Positions 27,763 through 38,155 are shown, counted from the first letter of the stretch. The stretch: 64,000 bases of DNA from Achromobacter deleyi (GCF_902859705.1 NZ_CADIJO010000001.1:310001-374000), one strand, 5' to 3'. Translations and numbers: made by a program. Notes: a model not told the origin generated them from the letters alone.

Positions 27763-29556
27763 ATGCAGCATATTCGCAACTTCTCCATCATTGCCCACAT
27801 CGATCACGGCAAATCGACCCTGGCCGATCGCCTGATCCAGCGCTGCGGCGGATTGGCGGATCGCGAAATGTCGGCGCAGGTGCTCGACTCCATGGAGATC
27901 GAGCGTGAGCGCGGCATTACCATCAAGGCCCAGACCGCGGCCCTGCACTACAAGGCGCAGGACGGCAAGATCTACAACCTGAACCTGATCGACACCCCGG
28001 GGCACGTCGACTTCTCGTATGAAGTCAGCCGCTCGCTGTCGGCCTGCGAAGGTGCGCTGCTGGTGGTGGATGCCTCGCAGGGCGTCGAGGCCCAGACCGT
28101 GGCCAACTGCTACACCGCCATCGAGCTGGGCGTGGAAGTGCTGCCGGTCCTGAACAAGATGGACCTGCCGCAGGCCGACCCCGAAGGCGCCCGCCAGGAA
28201 GTCGAGGACGTGATCGGCATCGACGCCTCGCAAGCCGTGCTGGCCAGCGCCAAGACCGGCATGGGTATCGACGAAATCCTGGAAACCATCGTGGCGCGCG
28301 TGCCGCAGCCCAAGGGTGACCCCGAAGCGCCGTTGCAGGCCCTGATCATCGACTCGTGGTTCGACAACTACGTGGGTGTGGTGATGCTGGTTCGCATCGT
28401 CAACGGCGTGCTCAAGCCCAAGGACAAGATCCTGCTGATGGCCTCGGGTGCCACCCACCTGTGCGAGCAGACCGGCGTGTTCACGCCGAAGTCGCAGCAA
28501 CGCCCGCATCTGTCGGCGGGCGAGGTGGGCTTCATCATCGCCGGCATCAAGCAGCTCGAAGACGCCAAGGTCGGCGATACCGTCACGCTGGCCAACAAGC
28601 CGGCTGCCGCGGCCTTGCCCGGTTTCAAGGAAGTGAAGCCGCAGGTGTTCGCCGGCCTGTACCCGGTTGAAAGCTCCGAATACGACCAACTGCGCGATTC
28701 GCTCGACAAGCTCAAGCTGAACGATGCCGCGCTGATGTTCGAACCCGAAGTGTCGCAGGCGCTGGGCTTCGGCTTTCGCTGCGGCTTCCTGGGCCTTCTG
28801 CACATGGAAATCGTGCAGGAACGCCTGGAGCGTGAATTCGACATGGACATCATCACCACCGCGCCGTCGGTGGTGTACGAAGTCGAGCAGCGCGATGGCA
28901 CCGTGATCACGGTCGAAAGCCCGTCGCGCATGCCGGAAGTGGGCAAGATCCAGGACATTCGCGAACCGATCGTGAAGGTCACGCTGTTCATGCCGCAGGA
29001 CTACGTCGGCCCGGTCATGACGTTGTGCAACAACAAGCGCGGCTCACAGATCAACATGAGCTACCACGGGCGTCAAGTGCACCTGGTGTACGAGATCCCG
29101 CTGGCCGAAATCGTGCTGGACTTCTTTGACAAGCTCAAGTCGGTGTCGCGCGGCTATGCCTCGATGGACTACGAGTTCCTGGAATATCGCTCGGCCGACG
29201 TGGTGCGCGTGGACCTGCTGATCAACAACGACCGCGTCGACGCGCTGGCCGTGATCGTTCACCGCAGCAACGCCCGCCATCGCGCCCGCGATGTCGTGAC
29301 GCGCATGCGCGGCTTGATTCCGCGCCAGATGTTCGACGTCGTGATCCAGGCCGCCATCGGCGCCGAAATCATTGCCCGCGAAAACGTCAAGGCGCTGCGC
29401 AAGAACGTGCTGGCCAAGTGCTACGGCGGCGACATCTCGCGCAAGAAGAAACTGCTGGAAAAGCAGAAGGCCGGCAAGAAGCGCATGAAGCAGGTCGGCA
29501 CGGTGGAAATTCCCCAGGAAGCATTCCTGGCCATCTTGCAAGTGGACGACAAATAA
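27763..29556 (+). CDS. lepA: Elongation factor 4 (LepA)
   Basis: A 597-residue ribosome-associated translational GTPase. It has the G1 motif [14 protein letters not shown], the switch region [13 protein letters not shown]3 [13 protein letters not shown]4 NKMDLPQA, and the LepA-specific C-terminal region ending [18 protein letters not shown]. The ATG at 27763 begins the conserved [18 protein letters not shown]. It heads the lepA-lepB-rnc-era-recO run. Confidence 0.97.
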   Translation: MQHIRNFSIIAHIDHGKSTLADRLIQRCGGLADREMSAQVLDSMEIERERGITIKAQTAALHYKAQDGKIYNLNLIDTPGHVDFSYEVSRSLSACEGALLVVDASQGVEAQTVANCYTAIELGVEVLPVLNKMDLPQADPEGARQEVEDVIGIDASQAVLASAKTGMGIDEILETIVARVPQPKGDPEAPLQALIIDSWFDNYVGVVMLVRIVNGVLKPKDKILLMASGATHLCEQTGVFTPKSQQRPHLSAGEVGFIIAGIKQLEDAKVGDTVTLANKPAAAALPGFKEVKPQVFAGLYPVESSEYDQLRDSLDKLKLNDAALMFEPEVSQALGFGFRCGFLGLLHMEIVQERLEREFDMDIITTAPSVVYEVEQRDGTVITVESPSRMPEVGKIQDIREPIVKVTLFMPQDYVGPVMTLCNNKRGSQINMSYHGRQVHLVYEIPLAEIVLDFFDKLKSVSRGYASMDYEFLEYRSADVVRVDLLINNDRVDALAVIVHRSNARHRARDVVTRMRGLIPRQMFDVVIQAAIGAEIIARENVKALRKNVLAKCYGGDISRKKKLLEKQKAGKKRMKQVGTVEIPQEAFLAILQVDDK

Positions 29557-29579
29557 GAACCCAAGAAGGCGGTTAGCTG

Positions 29580-30467
29580 ATGAGTTGGAACTTTGCCCTG
29601 ATCCTGTTTGTTCTGCTGGTGCTGACCGGCATCATCTGGGGACTCGATCTGGCCGTATTGCGGCGCGGCCGCGAACGCCGGGCCCAGGAAGCCATGGCGC
29701 AGTACGATGCGGCCCTGGCCGGCGGCGACGCACAGGAGGCCGAACGCCAGCGGCGCGAGGCCGGCGACAAGGCCCGCCGCGTGCCGTGGTGGATCGAATA
29801 CGCGGTCAGCTTTTTCCCGGTGATCCTGTTCGTGTTCGTGCTGCGTTCGTTCGTGGTCGAGCCGTTCCGCATTCCGTCGGGTTCGATGCTGCCCACGCTG
29901 CAATCGGGCGACCTGATCCTGGTGAACAAGTTCAGCTATGGCCTGCGCCTGCCCGTCATCGACAAGAAGGTCGTCGATATTGGCAAGCCGCAGCGCGGCG
30001 ACGTGTTCGTGTTCCGCTACCCCGTGGATCCGGACGTCGACTACATCAAGCGCGTGGTCGGCCTGCCGGGCGACGAAGTGGCCTACCTGGACAAAAAGCT
30101 GTACGTGAACGGCCAATTGGTGACGCATGTGCGCGACGGCGACTACTTCGAACCCGATCGTGTCTCGTATATTGCGCAATATAAAGAGAAATTGGGCGAA
30201 GTTAGTCACAATATCCTGCTCGATGAGAACAGGCCGCAGGAATATCGTCCACAGTACCAATTTCCGTCCCTGGGGAACTGCCAATATTCCCGCGATGGGG
30301 TACGCTGCAAAGTACCCGAGGGGCAATACTTCGCCATGGGCGATAATCGGGATAACAGCGCCGACAGTCGATACTGGGGTTTCGTACCTGAAGCCAATAT
30401 CGTCGGGAAGGCCTTCTTCATCTGGATGAATTTCAGCGATCTCAGCCGGATCGGCCGGTTCAACTGA
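29580..30467 (+). CDS. lepB: Signal peptidase I (LepB)
   Basis: A 295-residue inner-membrane protease that removes signal peptides from Sec and Tat substrates. Two transmembrane segments (about 5-25 and 75-92) flank a charged cytoplasmic loop. The catalytic Ser is S102 ([10 protein letters not shown]) and the general-base Lys is K157 ([12 protein letters not shown]). The later box [14 protein letters not shown] is present. The section after base 30150 is richer in A and T than its surroundings. Confidence 0.96.
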   Translation: MSWNFALILFVLLVLTGIIWGLDLAVLRRGRERRAQEAMAQYDAALAGGDAQEAERQRREAGDKARRVPWWIEYAVSFFPVILFVFVLRSFVVEPFRIPSGSMLPTLQSGDLILVNKFSYGLRLPVIDKKVVDIGKPQRGDVFVFRYPVDPDVDYIKRVVGLPGDEVAYLDKKLYVNGQLVTHVRDGDYFEPDRVSYIAQYKEKLGEVSHNILLDENRPQEYRPQYQFPSLGNCQYSRDGVRCKVPEGQYFAMGDNRDNSADSRYWGFVPEANIVGKAFFIWMNFSDLSRIGRFN

Positions 30468-30469
30468 TT

Positions 30470-31231
30470 ATGTCGCTAGCCACGCTAGAAAACCGGCTGG
30501 ATCACCACTTCGGTGATCCAGCATTGCTTGAACAGGCACTGACGCATCGTAGCCACGGTGCGCGCCACAACGAGCGGCTGGAATTCCTTGGGGATTCCGT
30601 GCTGAACTTCGTCGTCGCGGCGATGCTGTTCGAGCGTTATTCGAAAATCGACGAGGGCGACCTGTCGCGCCTGCGGGCCAACCTGGTCAAGCAGGCCTCG
30701 CTGGCCGATATCGCCCAGCGCCTGGAACTGTCGCAATACCTGCGCCTGGGCGAAGGTGAATTGAAAAGCGGCGGTTTCCGCCGTCCGTCGATCCTGGCGG
30801 ACACGGTCGAGGCGCTGTTCGGCGCCGTGTTCCTGGATGCCGGCTTTGACGCCGCCCGCCGCGTGATCGTGCGCCAGTACCAGCCGGTGCTGGCCTCGGT
30901 CGACCCCAAGACCCTGGGCAAGGACGCCAAGACCTTGCTGCAGGAATTTCTGCAGGGCCGCAAGCTGGCCCTGCCCGTGTATACCGTGGTGGCCACGCAT
31001 GGCGCGGCCCACAGCCAGCAGTTTGAAGTCGAGTGCGCCATTCCGGCGCTCGAAATCAAAGTGACGGCGCCTGGCGCCAGCCGCCGCGCCGCCGAGCAAT
31101 CGGCGGCCAAGCTGGCCCTGGAAGCCGCGCTGGCCGTCAGCCCGGCGACCAAGGCTGCCCGCAAGTCGGGCAAGGCGCGCAAAACCGCGCAATTGTCGCT
31201 GCCCGTGGCAGTGTCCCAAGAGACTAAATGA
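30470..31231 (+). CDS. rnc: Ribonuclease III
   Basis: A 253-residue double-strand-specific endonuclease for rRNA and mRNA processing. The catalytic signature is [17 protein letters not shown], with the second acidic pair in [17 protein letters not shown]-terminal double-stranded-RNA-binding domain (about residues 155-225) ends [20 protein letters not shown], followed by a basic tail. The ATG is two bases past lepB, and the stop overlaps era by four bases. Confidence 0.96.
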   Translation: MSLATLENRLDHHFGDPALLEQALTHRSHGARHNERLEFLGDSVLNFVVAAMLFERYSKIDEGDLSRLRANLVKQASLADIAQRLELSQYLRLGEGELKSGGFRRPSILADTVEALFGAVFLDAGFDAARRVIVRQYQPVLASVDPKTLGKDAKTLLQEFLQGRKLALPVYTVVATHGAAHSQQFEVECAIPALEIKVTAPGASRRAAEQSAAKLALEAALAVSPATKAARKSGKARKTAQLSLPVAVSQETK

Positions 31232-32118
31232 GCGATACCCCTTTTCGTACCGGCTTCGTGGCCATCGTCGGCCGCCCCAATGTGGGCAAGTCCACGCTGA
31301 CGAATGCCCTGATCGGTTCCAAGATTTCCATCGTGTCGCGCAAGGCGCAGACGACGCGTCACCGCATTCATGGCGTGCTGACGCGCGAGCACGAGCAGTT
31401 CGTGTTCGTCGATACGCCGGGGTTCCAGACGCGCCATGGCGGCGCGATGAACCGCATGATGAACCGCGTCGTGACGCAGGCCCTGGCCGACGTCGATGTG
31501 GTGGTGCACGTGGTCGAGGCCGGTAAATGGTCCGAGGGCGACGCCAAGCTGCTGCCGCTGTTGCCGTCGCCCGAGCGCACCATCCTGGTCGTCAGCAAGA
31601 TCGACGCCCTGAAGAACCGCGACGAGCTGTTCGCCTTTGTCTCCAAGATCATGGCGCTGCACCCGTTCGGCGCCGTGGTGCCGGTCAGCGCTACCAAGAA
31701 CCAGCAGCTGGATCAGCTGCTGCAGGAAATCGCGGCGCGCCTGCCGGAAGGCGAGGCGATGTTCGAAGAAGACACCCTGACCGACCGCCCGATGCGCTTC
31801 ATCGCGGCCGAGCTGGTGCGCGAGAAGATCTTCCGCCTGGTGGGCGACGAACTGCCCTATGGCTGTACGGTCGTCATCGAGCAATGGGAAGAAACCGACA
31901 AGGGCGCGCGCATTGCCGCCTGCGTCGTCGTGGAGCGTGACAGCCACAAGCCCATTCTGCTGGGCACCGGCGGCATGCACATGAAACGCATCGCTTCCGA
32001 GGCGCGGCAGGACATCGCCAAGCTGCTGGACAAGCCGGTGCACCTTGAGATCTACATCAAGGTGCGCAAGGGCTGGTCCGACCGCGAGAGTGCGCTGCGC
32101 GATCTGGGCTATGAGTAA
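31228..32118 (+). CDS. era: GTPase Era
   Basis: A 296-residue GTPase that assists 30S assembly by binding the 16S rRNA 3' end. The G1 motif is [11 protein letters not shown]2 the [11 protein letters not shown] segment, G3 DTPGFQT and G4 SKID. A C-terminal KH domain contains [21 protein letters not shown]. The start overlaps the rnc stop, and the last eight bases overlap recO. Confidence 0.97.
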   Translation: MSDTPFRTGFVAIVGRPNVGKSTLTNALIGSKISIVSRKAQTTRHRIHGVLTREHEQFVFVDTPGFQTRHGGAMNRMMNRVVTQALADVDVVVHVVEAGKWSEGDAKLLPLLPSPERTILVVSKIDALKNRDELFAFVSKIMALHPFGAVVPVSATKNQQLDQLLQEIAARLPEGEAMFEEDTLTDRPMRFIAAELVREKIFRLVGDELPYGCTVVIEQWEETDKGARIAACVVVERDSHKPILLGTGGMHMKRIASEARQDIAKLLDKPVHLEIYIKVRKGWSDRESALRDLGYE

Positions 32119-32698
32119 ACGGGCGCCACGCGTCCAGGATCGCCCGGGATACATGCTGCACGCCACTGCGTGGCGTGAGACTTCCCTCATTGTTCAGACC
32201 TTCTCGCGCGACCACGGCTGTGTGGCCATGGTCGCCAAGGGCGCCAAGCGCCCGTATTCCGTCCTGCGCCCCGTGTTGTCGGCCTTTCAGCCCTTGCTGC
32301 TGTCCTGGACCGGCAACGGCGAAGTCAAGACGCTGACGCGCGCCGAAATCATGGGCGTGCGCGCCCTGAGCGGTACCGCGCTGATGTCGGCCTGGTACAT
32401 GAACGAGCTGCTGCTGCGGCTGTTGCCTCGCGAAGACGCCCATCCCTTGCTGTTCGATGCCTACGATATGGCATTGCAGCAGCTCTCTGGCGGCACCCGC
32501 GCCGCCGGCGCCTTGCGCCGCTTCGAATGGACGCTGCTGCGCGAAACCGGCTATGGCGTGGACGAAGCCGAGCCCGATTTCGACGACCCGGTCATCGAGC
32601 CGGCCTTGCGCCGCGACCTGCGCGAGCGCCTGGCCGAGAACCTGGCCGGCCGGCCCCTGGCCACGCGCCGGGTGCTGATGGACCTGCAGCGCATCTGA
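32111..32698 (+). CDS. recO: DNA repair protein RecO (short form)
   Basis: A recombination mediator that helps load RecA via RecR. The N-terminal OB fold is clear: GYMLHATAWRETSLIVQTFSR, then VAKGAKRPYS and GNGEVKTLTRAEI. The helical domain shows MNELLLRLLPREDAHPLLF and ALRRFEWTLLRETGYGVD. The product is only 195 residues, against about 240 for E. coli RecO. The missing part lies between GYGVD and the C-terminal AGRPLATRRVL helix, the place of the central insert. The reading frame is intact and overlaps era by eight bases. Confidence 0.88.
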   Translation: MSKRAPRVQDRPGYMLHATAWRETSLIVQTFSRDHGCVAMVAKGAKRPYSVLRPVLSAFQPLLLSWTGNGEVKTLTRAEIMGVRALSGTALMSAWYMNELLLRLLPREDAHPLLFDAYDMALQQLSGGTRAAGALRRFEWTLLRETGYGVDEAEPDFDDPVIEPALRRDLRERLAENLAGRPLATRRVLMDLQRI

Positions 32699-32717
32699 GC
32701 CTGCGGCGCGTCCGGCC

Positions 32718-33635
32718 ATGACCTTCACGCTCAAACAGGTCGAGACCTTTCGTACGGTATACGAAACCGAAAGCGTGACCGCCGCCGCCCGGCGCCTGGA
32801 TGTATCGCCCGCCACCGTCAGCGCCACCCTGGCCGCCCTGGAAGCCAGCATCGAACTGCGCCTGTTCGAGCGCGTGCGCCAGCGCATGCTGCGCACCCCG
32901 GAAGCCACGTTGCTGTACGAGGAAATCCGGCGCCTGAATGTCGGTCTGGAAAGCCTGGGCAGGAAGATTCGCGCCATTCGCGGAGCGGCCCAGCCGCGGC
33001 TGCGCATCGGCTGCATCCATGCCTACAGCGGCGCGGTGGTCAGCGATGCCATCACGCGTTTTCGCCAGCGCTATCCCGATACGCCGCTGTACTTGCAGAT
33101 CCGCGATTCGAATACGCTGCGCGACATGGTCGTGTCCGGCGAACTGGATCTGGCGACGGTGGCCGACGAGTCGGAACTGGAAGGCCTGCGCGGTCACCGG
33201 CTGGCCAGCTTGCGGGCCGTGGTGGTGTTTCCTGAAACCCATTCGCTGGCGCGTCTCGCGCAGGTCGGGTTTGCCCAGTTGGCCGACGTCGACATCATTG
33301 CTTTGAACACCGAGGATGCTTCGCGCCAGCGGCTGGATGCGCTGGTGCTGCAGGCCGGCGCGAGCCTGAAGATCGCCATCGAGACGCCGTATTCCGCGAC
33401 CGTCTGCCAGTTGGCCCTGGATGGGCATGGCGTCGGCATTGCCAACCCCGCCACGGCGGTGAGCCTGGAAGCGGCGGGGTTGCGCCACCGGCCGCTGGCC
33501 GCGCCGGTGCATTTCGAATGCCACATGATCGTCCACGGCAGTCGGCCGCTGTCCGAAGCCGGCAAATTCTGGGCGACCTGTTTGCGGGCCGCCCTGGCGC
33601 CGCTGGTGGAACGCTATGGGGTCGCCCGCGGCTAG
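32718..33635 (+). CDS. LysR-family transcriptional regulator
   Basis: A 305-residue LTTR. The N-terminal winged helix-turn-helix spans about residues 1-65 (QVETFRTVYETESVTAAARRLDVSPATVSATLAALE), and the periplasmic-binding-like effector domain runs from about residue 95 (LRIGCIHAYSGAVV). The ATG is 20 bases after recO but the gene is unrelated in function. It converges on the PLP enzyme, deacylase and Bug-receptor genes and is the likely regulator of that set. Confidence 0.85.
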   Translation: MTFTLKQVETFRTVYETESVTAAARRLDVSPATVSATLAALEASIELRLFERVRQRMLRTPEATLLYEEIRRLNVGLESLGRKIRAIRGAAQPRLRIGCIHAYSGAVVSDAITRFRQRYPDTPLYLQIRDSNTLRDMVVSGELDLATVADESELEGLRGHRLASLRAVVVFPETHSLARLAQVGFAQLADVDIIALNTEDASRQRLDALVLQAGASLKIAIETPYSATVCQLALDGHGVGIANPATAVSLEAAGLRHRPLAAPVHFECHMIVHGSRPLSEAGKFWATCLRAALAPLVERYGVARG

Positions 33636-33672
33636 GTGCCGAACGCACCGGGCGTTGCGCCCGCTATCCGCA

Positions 33673-34773
33673 TCAACCCCGGCGTCCGTCCGACGTCAGG
33701 ATCAATACCACCGACGATTCCGCATCCAGTTGGCCCGCGCGCCGCAGCCGCGTCACCGCCGCCAGCGCCGCGGCCGACGACAATTCAGTGGCCAGGCCCA
33801 GGCGTTCCAGCCGTTGTTGGGCCTGCGCGGCCGCGGCATCCGAGACCTCGACCGGCGAGCCGCCCGAGCGCGACAGGGCTTGCAGCGATTGCAGGGTGGT
33901 GGTGCCGCCCGCGATCGAGTACTGGTCCGTGGCGCCTTCCCACAGGCTGCGGGCATCGCCCGTGGCCCGCGCCCGCGATAGCCGAGCGTAGGGTTCCACG
34001 GCGTGCAGCCGTGGCAATTGCGCGATCAGGCCGGCGTGCAGCAAGTGCTGCCAGCCCAGCAGGATGCCCCACAGCAGGTCGCCCCGGGCGGTCGGCACGA
34101 TGATGTCCGTCGGCAGGCCGCAGGCATCGAAGATCTCGCGGGCGATGGGCTTGTAGCCTTCGACCCCATAAGCGTGGGTGCCGACGGGCGGATTGAGGTA
34201 GTTGGTGCCGGCGAAGGCGCCTTGATTGCGGCACAGGTCCGCCACAAACGGCCATCGCCCCAGGCTGTCGTCGAACGCCGTCAGGCGTGCGCCGAAGCGC
34301 TGCATGGCGTCGCGTTGCAAGGGCGGACAGTTGCGGGTGATGGCGATGTCCGCTTGCAGCCCGGCGGCCGCGCAGTAGGCCGCCAGCGAGACGCCGGCGT
34401 TGCCGCTGGAGGCGGCGGCCACGCGGGACGCCCCCGCCAGGCGGGCGCGCGACACGAGCTGGGCGGCCATGCGGTCCTTGTGGCTGCCGGTGGGGTTGGC
34501 GCTTTCGCATTTGAGCCACAATCGGCCGACGCCTTCGGCTTGCGCCAGGTGCGGGGCGTCCAGACACGGCGTGGCGCCTTCGCCCAACGTCACGGGATTG
34601 AGCACCGGCAAGGCCATTGCCTCATCGCCCGCCCCGGCGTCGTAGCGGCATTCCAGCGAGGCGGGGTGGCCGGCCTGCAGACAATGGGGGCAGCCTTCCG
34701 GGTAATCGGCGGGCGGCAGCAGGCTTTCGCAGCGAATGCAGCGCAGGCCGGACAAGCGGGGGTTCATCTGCAT
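33673..34773 (-). CDS. PLP-dependent threonine synthase-like lyase
   Basis: A 366-residue fold-type-II PLP enzyme. The N-terminus has a zinc-ribbon-like pattern (CIRCESLLPPADYPEGCPHC). The PLP lysine is in ANPTGSHKDRMAA, and the substrate/phosphate loop is AASSGNAGVSLAAYCAAAG. Threonine synthases, diaminopropionate lyases and related amine lyases share this fold. With a deacylase and an uptake receptor alongside, a catabolic beta-elimination is more likely than threonine synthesis. The ATG at 34773 is four bases after the deacylase stop; an ATG six bases on is an alternative. Confidence 0.72.
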   Translation of the reverse strand: MQMNPRLSGLRCIRCESLLPPADYPEGCPHCLQAGHPASLECRYDAGAGDEAMALPVLNPVTLGEGATPCLDAPHLAQAEGVGRLWLKCESANPTGSHKDRMAAQLVSRARLAGASRVAAASSGNAGVSLAAYCAAAGLQADIAITRNCPPLQRDAMQRFGARLTAFDDSLGRWPFVADLCRNQGAFAGTNYLNPPVGTHAYGVEGYKPIAREIFDACGLPTDIIVPTARGDLLWGILLGWQHLLHAGLIAQLPRLHAVEPYARLSRARATGDARSLWEGATDQYSIAGGTTTLQSLQALSRSGGSPVEVSDAAAAQAQQRLERLGLATELSSAAALAAVTRLRRAGQLDAESSVVLILTSDGRRG

Positions 34774-34777
34774 GGGG

Positions 34778-35755
34778 TCAGTACAGCGAGGCAAGGGAAT
34801 CCAGGGGAAGGGCAGGCGCGACTTGCAGCAGGCAGTCGCCGTCGTCGCTGCGGGCGATGGCGCGCAGGCAGACGACGGTGCCTGCCTGCGGGCTGGGCAG
34901 GTTGCGCGACGCGAGGTCGGGCCGGGCCGGTTCGATGAGCTGGCCGATGGTCTGGCCGGCCGTCACGGTCTGGCCGAGGGCGACGCCGGGCACGAAGACG
35001 CCGCTGTCACGCGTACGCAAGGTGGCGGCCGGTGTATCCAGGTCGTAGAGCGACGGGGCGGGGTGGCGCGGCGCCGCGCTGGCCAGGAGGCCCAGCTCGG
35101 CCAGGCAGCCCAACAAGCCGTCGCGGCAATCTTCGACCAGTGTGCGGGTGGTTTCACGGCCGCCGCCGATTTCCGCGCTGAGCCGCAGCACGCCCAGGCG
35201 GCTGGCGGCCGCGGGCAGGGAGCCGGCTTCGGTGCCGCGAAAGAATACGCAATGGGGCAGGCCGAAGGCGCGCGCCAGCGCCGGCAGGCGTTCGTCGAAT
35301 GCATCGTTGCCGTAGCGAGTGATGACCGATGAGGGCAGGTAACGCAGCGATGCGCCGCCGCTATGCACGTCGACCAGCGCCTGGATGTGAGGCAACAGCC
35401 GGGTTTCCAATGCGGCGGCCACGCTTTCCGTGTAGCCGCGCGCCGGTGCGCCCAGGAAGGCGCGATTGAGGTTGCCGCCGTCCGAGGGCGACAGACGGGT
35501 GCCGGCCAGCGACGCTTCGGCATTGGCGGCGGGCAGCAGATACACCGTGCCGCGTTGCAGGACGCCCGGCAGCAGATGCCACAGTTGCAGGATGGCGGCC
35601 TGGCCTTCCCATTCGTCGCCATGCACGCCGGCCATCAGGGCCACGGCGGGGCCGGGCCCCGCCTCGATCTTCAGCACGGGCAAGGTGATGCGCCGGTACG
35701 CCGACGTGTTGGTGGCGGCGGCGCAGGTGAAGTCTTCCCGGCTTACCTTGGCCAT
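34778..35755 (-). CDS. Succinylglutamate desuccinylase/aspartoacylase-family zinc deacylase
   Basis: A 325-residue M14-like metallo-deacylase. The zinc ligands are in GVHGDEWEGQAAI (His and Glu) and LVDVHSGGASLRYLP (His). The substrate arginine is likely in DGGNLNRAF. The C-terminal beta domain contains GQTVTAGQTIGQLI. This family includes aspartoacylase and the ectoine enzyme DoeB, which deacetylates N-acetyl-diaminobutyrate. The specific substrate here is unknown. It is coupled to the PLP-enzyme gene (four-base gap), suggesting that the freed amino acid is the PLP enzyme's substrate. Confidence 0.75.
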   Translation of the reverse strand: MAKVSREDFTCAAATNTSAYRRITLPVLKIEAGPGPAVALMAGVHGDEWEGQAAILQLWHLLPGVLQRGTVYLLPAANAEASLAGTRLSPSDGGNLNRAFLGAPARGYTESVAAALETRLLPHIQALVDVHSGGASLRYLPSSVITRYGNDAFDERLPALARAFGLPHCVFFRGTEAGSLPAAASRLGVLRLSAEIGGGRETTRTLVEDCRDGLLGCLAELGLLASAAPRHPAPSLYDLDTPAATLRTRDSGVFVPGVALGQTVTAGQTIGQLIEPARPDLASRNLPSPQAGTVVCLRAIARSDDGDCLLQVAPALPLDSLASLY

Positions 35756-35786
35756 GGCGAGGCTCCCGTCGGCAGCGCGCGAGGCG

Positions 35787-36749
35787 TCAATCCAGCGTGG
35801 TGCCGGCGGCCTTGATGATGCTTTCCCATTTGGGCAGTTCCTTCTGAATCTGGATCTTCACGTCTTCGGGCGAGCCGCCCAGCGGTTCTTGTGATCGGCT
35901 GCGCAGTTCCTTGCTGACCGCGTCCGAACGCAGGGCGGTGTTCATCGCCGCGTTCAGTTTGGCAATCACCGCGGGGGGCGTGCCGGCGGGCGCTACCAGG
36001 GCGCTCCAGGCGGATTGCTCATAGTCGGGGTAGCCCTGTTCGGCCACCGTCGGTACGTCCGGATTGGAGGCGGCACGGCCCTTGGTGGTGACGGCCAGCG
36101 CGCGCAGGCGGCCGTCCTTCAGGTTGCCGATCAAGGGCGGCAGGTTCTCCATCATCGAATCCACATGCCTGCCCAGCAGGTCCGACAACTGGGCGGCGGT
36201 GGCCTTGTACGGAATCTGGCGCACGGCCGCACCGGTCTGGGCGATGAAGAGTTTGACGCCGACTTCGCTGGTGGTGCCGGGGTCGGCCGAGGTCATGGTC
36301 AGGCGGTCGGGCTGGGCGCGGCTGGCGGCGATGAAGCTTTTCAGGTCGCGGTACGGCGAGGCGGCGTTGACGACGATGACGTTGGGCGTTTCGGCGACCA
36401 GTCCGATGGGCGCAATGTCGCGGTCCAGGTCATAGAGCTGCTGCTTGAACAGATAGCGGTGCAGCACCAGCGTGCCCACGTGCGCATAGCCGATGGTGTA
36501 GCCGTCGGGCGCGGCGCGCACCAAGGCCTGGGTGCCGATGCGGCCTCCCGCGCCCACGCGGTTTTCCACCACCACCGGCTGCCCCAGTGTGCGGCTCATT
36601 TCCTGGCCGACCAGGCGGGCGGTGATGTCGGCGTTGCCGCCGGCTGCGGCGGGCACGATCAGGGTGATCGGGCGGGTGGGGTAATCGGCCAGCGCGGGCG
36701 GCGCGGTCAGGCAAAGCAACAGGGCGGCAAGGCTGGCGGTGCGTGTCAT
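35787..36749 (-). CDS. Bug/TctC-family periplasmic substrate-binding protein
   Basis: A 320-residue solute receptor of the large Bordetella 'Bug' family. A signal peptide (MTRTASLAALLLCLTAPPALA) is followed by the family opening YPTRPITLIVPAAAGGNADITARLVG. Typical segments VVENRVGAGGRIGTQALV and LTMTSADPGTTSEVG form the binding pocket. Such receptors serve tripartite transporters but are mostly orphan, as here. It is the last upstream member of the minus-strand set with the deacylase and PLP enzyme, probably capturing the N-acyl substrate. Confidence 0.88.
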   Translation of the reverse strand: MTRTASLAALLLCLTAPPALADYPTRPITLIVPAAAGGNADITARLVGQEMSRTLGQPVVVENRVGAGGRIGTQALVRAAPDGYTIGYAHVGTLVLHRYLFKQQLYDLDRDIAPIGLVAETPNVIVVNAASPYRDLKSFIAASRAQPDRLTMTSADPGTTSEVGVKLFIAQTGAAVRQIPYKATAAQLSDLLGRHVDSMMENLPPLIGNLKDGRLRALAVTTKGRAASNPDVPTVAEQGYPDYEQSAWSALVAPAGTPPAVIAKLNAAMNTALRSDAVSKELRSRSQEPLGGSPEDVKIQIQKELPKWESIIKAAGTTLD

Positions 36750-36840
36750 GACGATTCCCGGGACGTTAGGGGCATGCGCGATCGGAGGGTGCGATCAGGC
36801 TGCGCCATTGTGCGGCGGCCGCGCCGGGAACTCGTTCGGT

Positions 36841-38151
36841 TTATTGAGATGGATGTTTGGCTGAATCTAACGGTTGGGTGGGCCGGTCGGCGCGGCGCCC
36901 CAGCCCATAACCGAGCGCCGCAGCGGCCAACGCGCAGGCGGCGCCCAACAGGGCGATCAACGCCACGCCGTGGCCCAGGGCATCCACGCCGGCCTTGACC
37001 CAGCCGCTGGCGGCATCGCCCGCCCGGTACACGACGGTATCGATGACGTTCTTGGTCTTGTACTTGTCTTCAGGCGAGACCGCGGTGAACAGCATTTCCC
37101 GCCCTGGGCGGATCAAGGCATATTCGCCCACGCGGCGCAGGATCATGGCGCCCGCCAACACGGCGAACACGGGGTAGGCCGCCAGGGCCAGAAACGCCAG
37201 CACCATGGCCAACGGGACGGCGGTCATCAGGAACCGCACGCCCAGCCGGGCGGCCACCCGGCCAGTGATGAACAGCTGCGACAGCAGCGCCAGCGCCTGC
37301 ACCGTGAAGTCCAGGGCCGAGAACACGCGGATGCGCTGGGCGGTGTCGGTGAACGCGCCAGCCACCAGCCGGGCCTGCTCCATGTAGAGAAAGGTATTGA
37401 GGGTGGCCAGCAGTACGACCAGCCCGGCGATGCCCAGCAGGTAGCGCGACTGGAACACGCGCGACAGGCCGGCGAGCACCGCGCCCGGGATGGGGCGCGC
37501 CATCTCGGCCGTGTCGGCGTCGGAATGTGTGGCGGCGCGCCAGCGCAGCAGCCAGCGCTTGAGCGGCAGCGTCGCGGCCAACAACAGGGCCGACAGCAGC
37601 AACAGGCCCGCCGGACCCAGCGCGCCGGCCAGCAGCCCGCCCAGCAGCGGGCCGCACAGTCCCCCCGCGCTGGCGCCTGCGGCGATCAGCGCGAACAGGC
37701 GCTTGGCCGAGTCCATGCGGAACACGTCGGCCATCAGGCTCCAGGCCAGCGACACCACGAACAGGTTGAAGACCGACAGCCAGACGTAGAAGCTGCGCGC
37801 CGCCCAGACGCTGTCGGGGCGCCAGTGGAACAGGGCGGCGTAGCCCGCCATCGTGGCGGCGAAGGCGGCATAGACCCAGGTCACCAGCGTGGCCCGCGGC
37901 ACCCGGGCCGACAACCAGCCGAACAGCGGCACCACCGCCAGCATGGCAAGAAAGGTCGCGGTGAACAGCCATTGCAGCTGGTCCACGCCCGCCTGGATCC
38001 CCAGGGTTTCGCGGATCGGCCGCAGCATGAAATAGCCGCAGAAAAGAAAAAAGAAGAACGCGAAACCGCAGGCGGCCGCGGCCAGTTCGTCGGCGCGGAT
38101 GCCGAGCGCTTGCGCTGCCCGATGGCGCCAGGGGCCGGGAAGGGCGGGCAT
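36841..38151 (-). CDS. MFS-like transporter related to ADP/ATP carriers
   Basis: A 436-residue protein with about 12 membrane segments. The N-terminal region FCGYFMLRPIRETLGIQAG and the later MILRRVGEYALIRPGREMLFT with KYKTKNVIDTVVYRAGDAAS resemble the nucleotide-transporter (TLC/NTT-type) and related MFS families found in free-living bacteria. The substrate is unknown; free-living members need not carry ATP. The ATG at 38151 follows the aldo/keto reductase stop by four bases, so these two genes are cotranscribed. Confidence 0.68.
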   Translation of the reverse strand: MPALPGPWRHRAAQALGIRADELAAAACGFAFFFFLFCGYFMLRPIRETLGIQAGVDQLQWLFTATFLAMLAVVPLFGWLSARVPRATLVTWVYAAFAATMAGYAALFHWRPDSVWAARSFYVWLSVFNLFVVSLAWSLMADVFRMDSAKRLFALIAAGASAGGLCGPLLGGLLAGALGPAGLLLLSALLLAATLPLKRWLLRWRAATHSDADTAEMARPIPGAVLAGLSRVFQSRYLLGIAGLVVLLATLNTFLYMEQARLVAGAFTDTAQRIRVFSALDFTVQALALLSQLFITGRVAARLGVRFLMTAVPLAMVLAFLALAAYPVFAVLAGAMILRRVGEYALIRPGREMLFTAVSPEDKYKTKNVIDTVVYRAGDAASGWVKAGVDALGHGVALIALLGAACALAAAALGYGLGRRADRPTQPLDSAKHPSQ

Positions 38152-38155
38152 GGCG

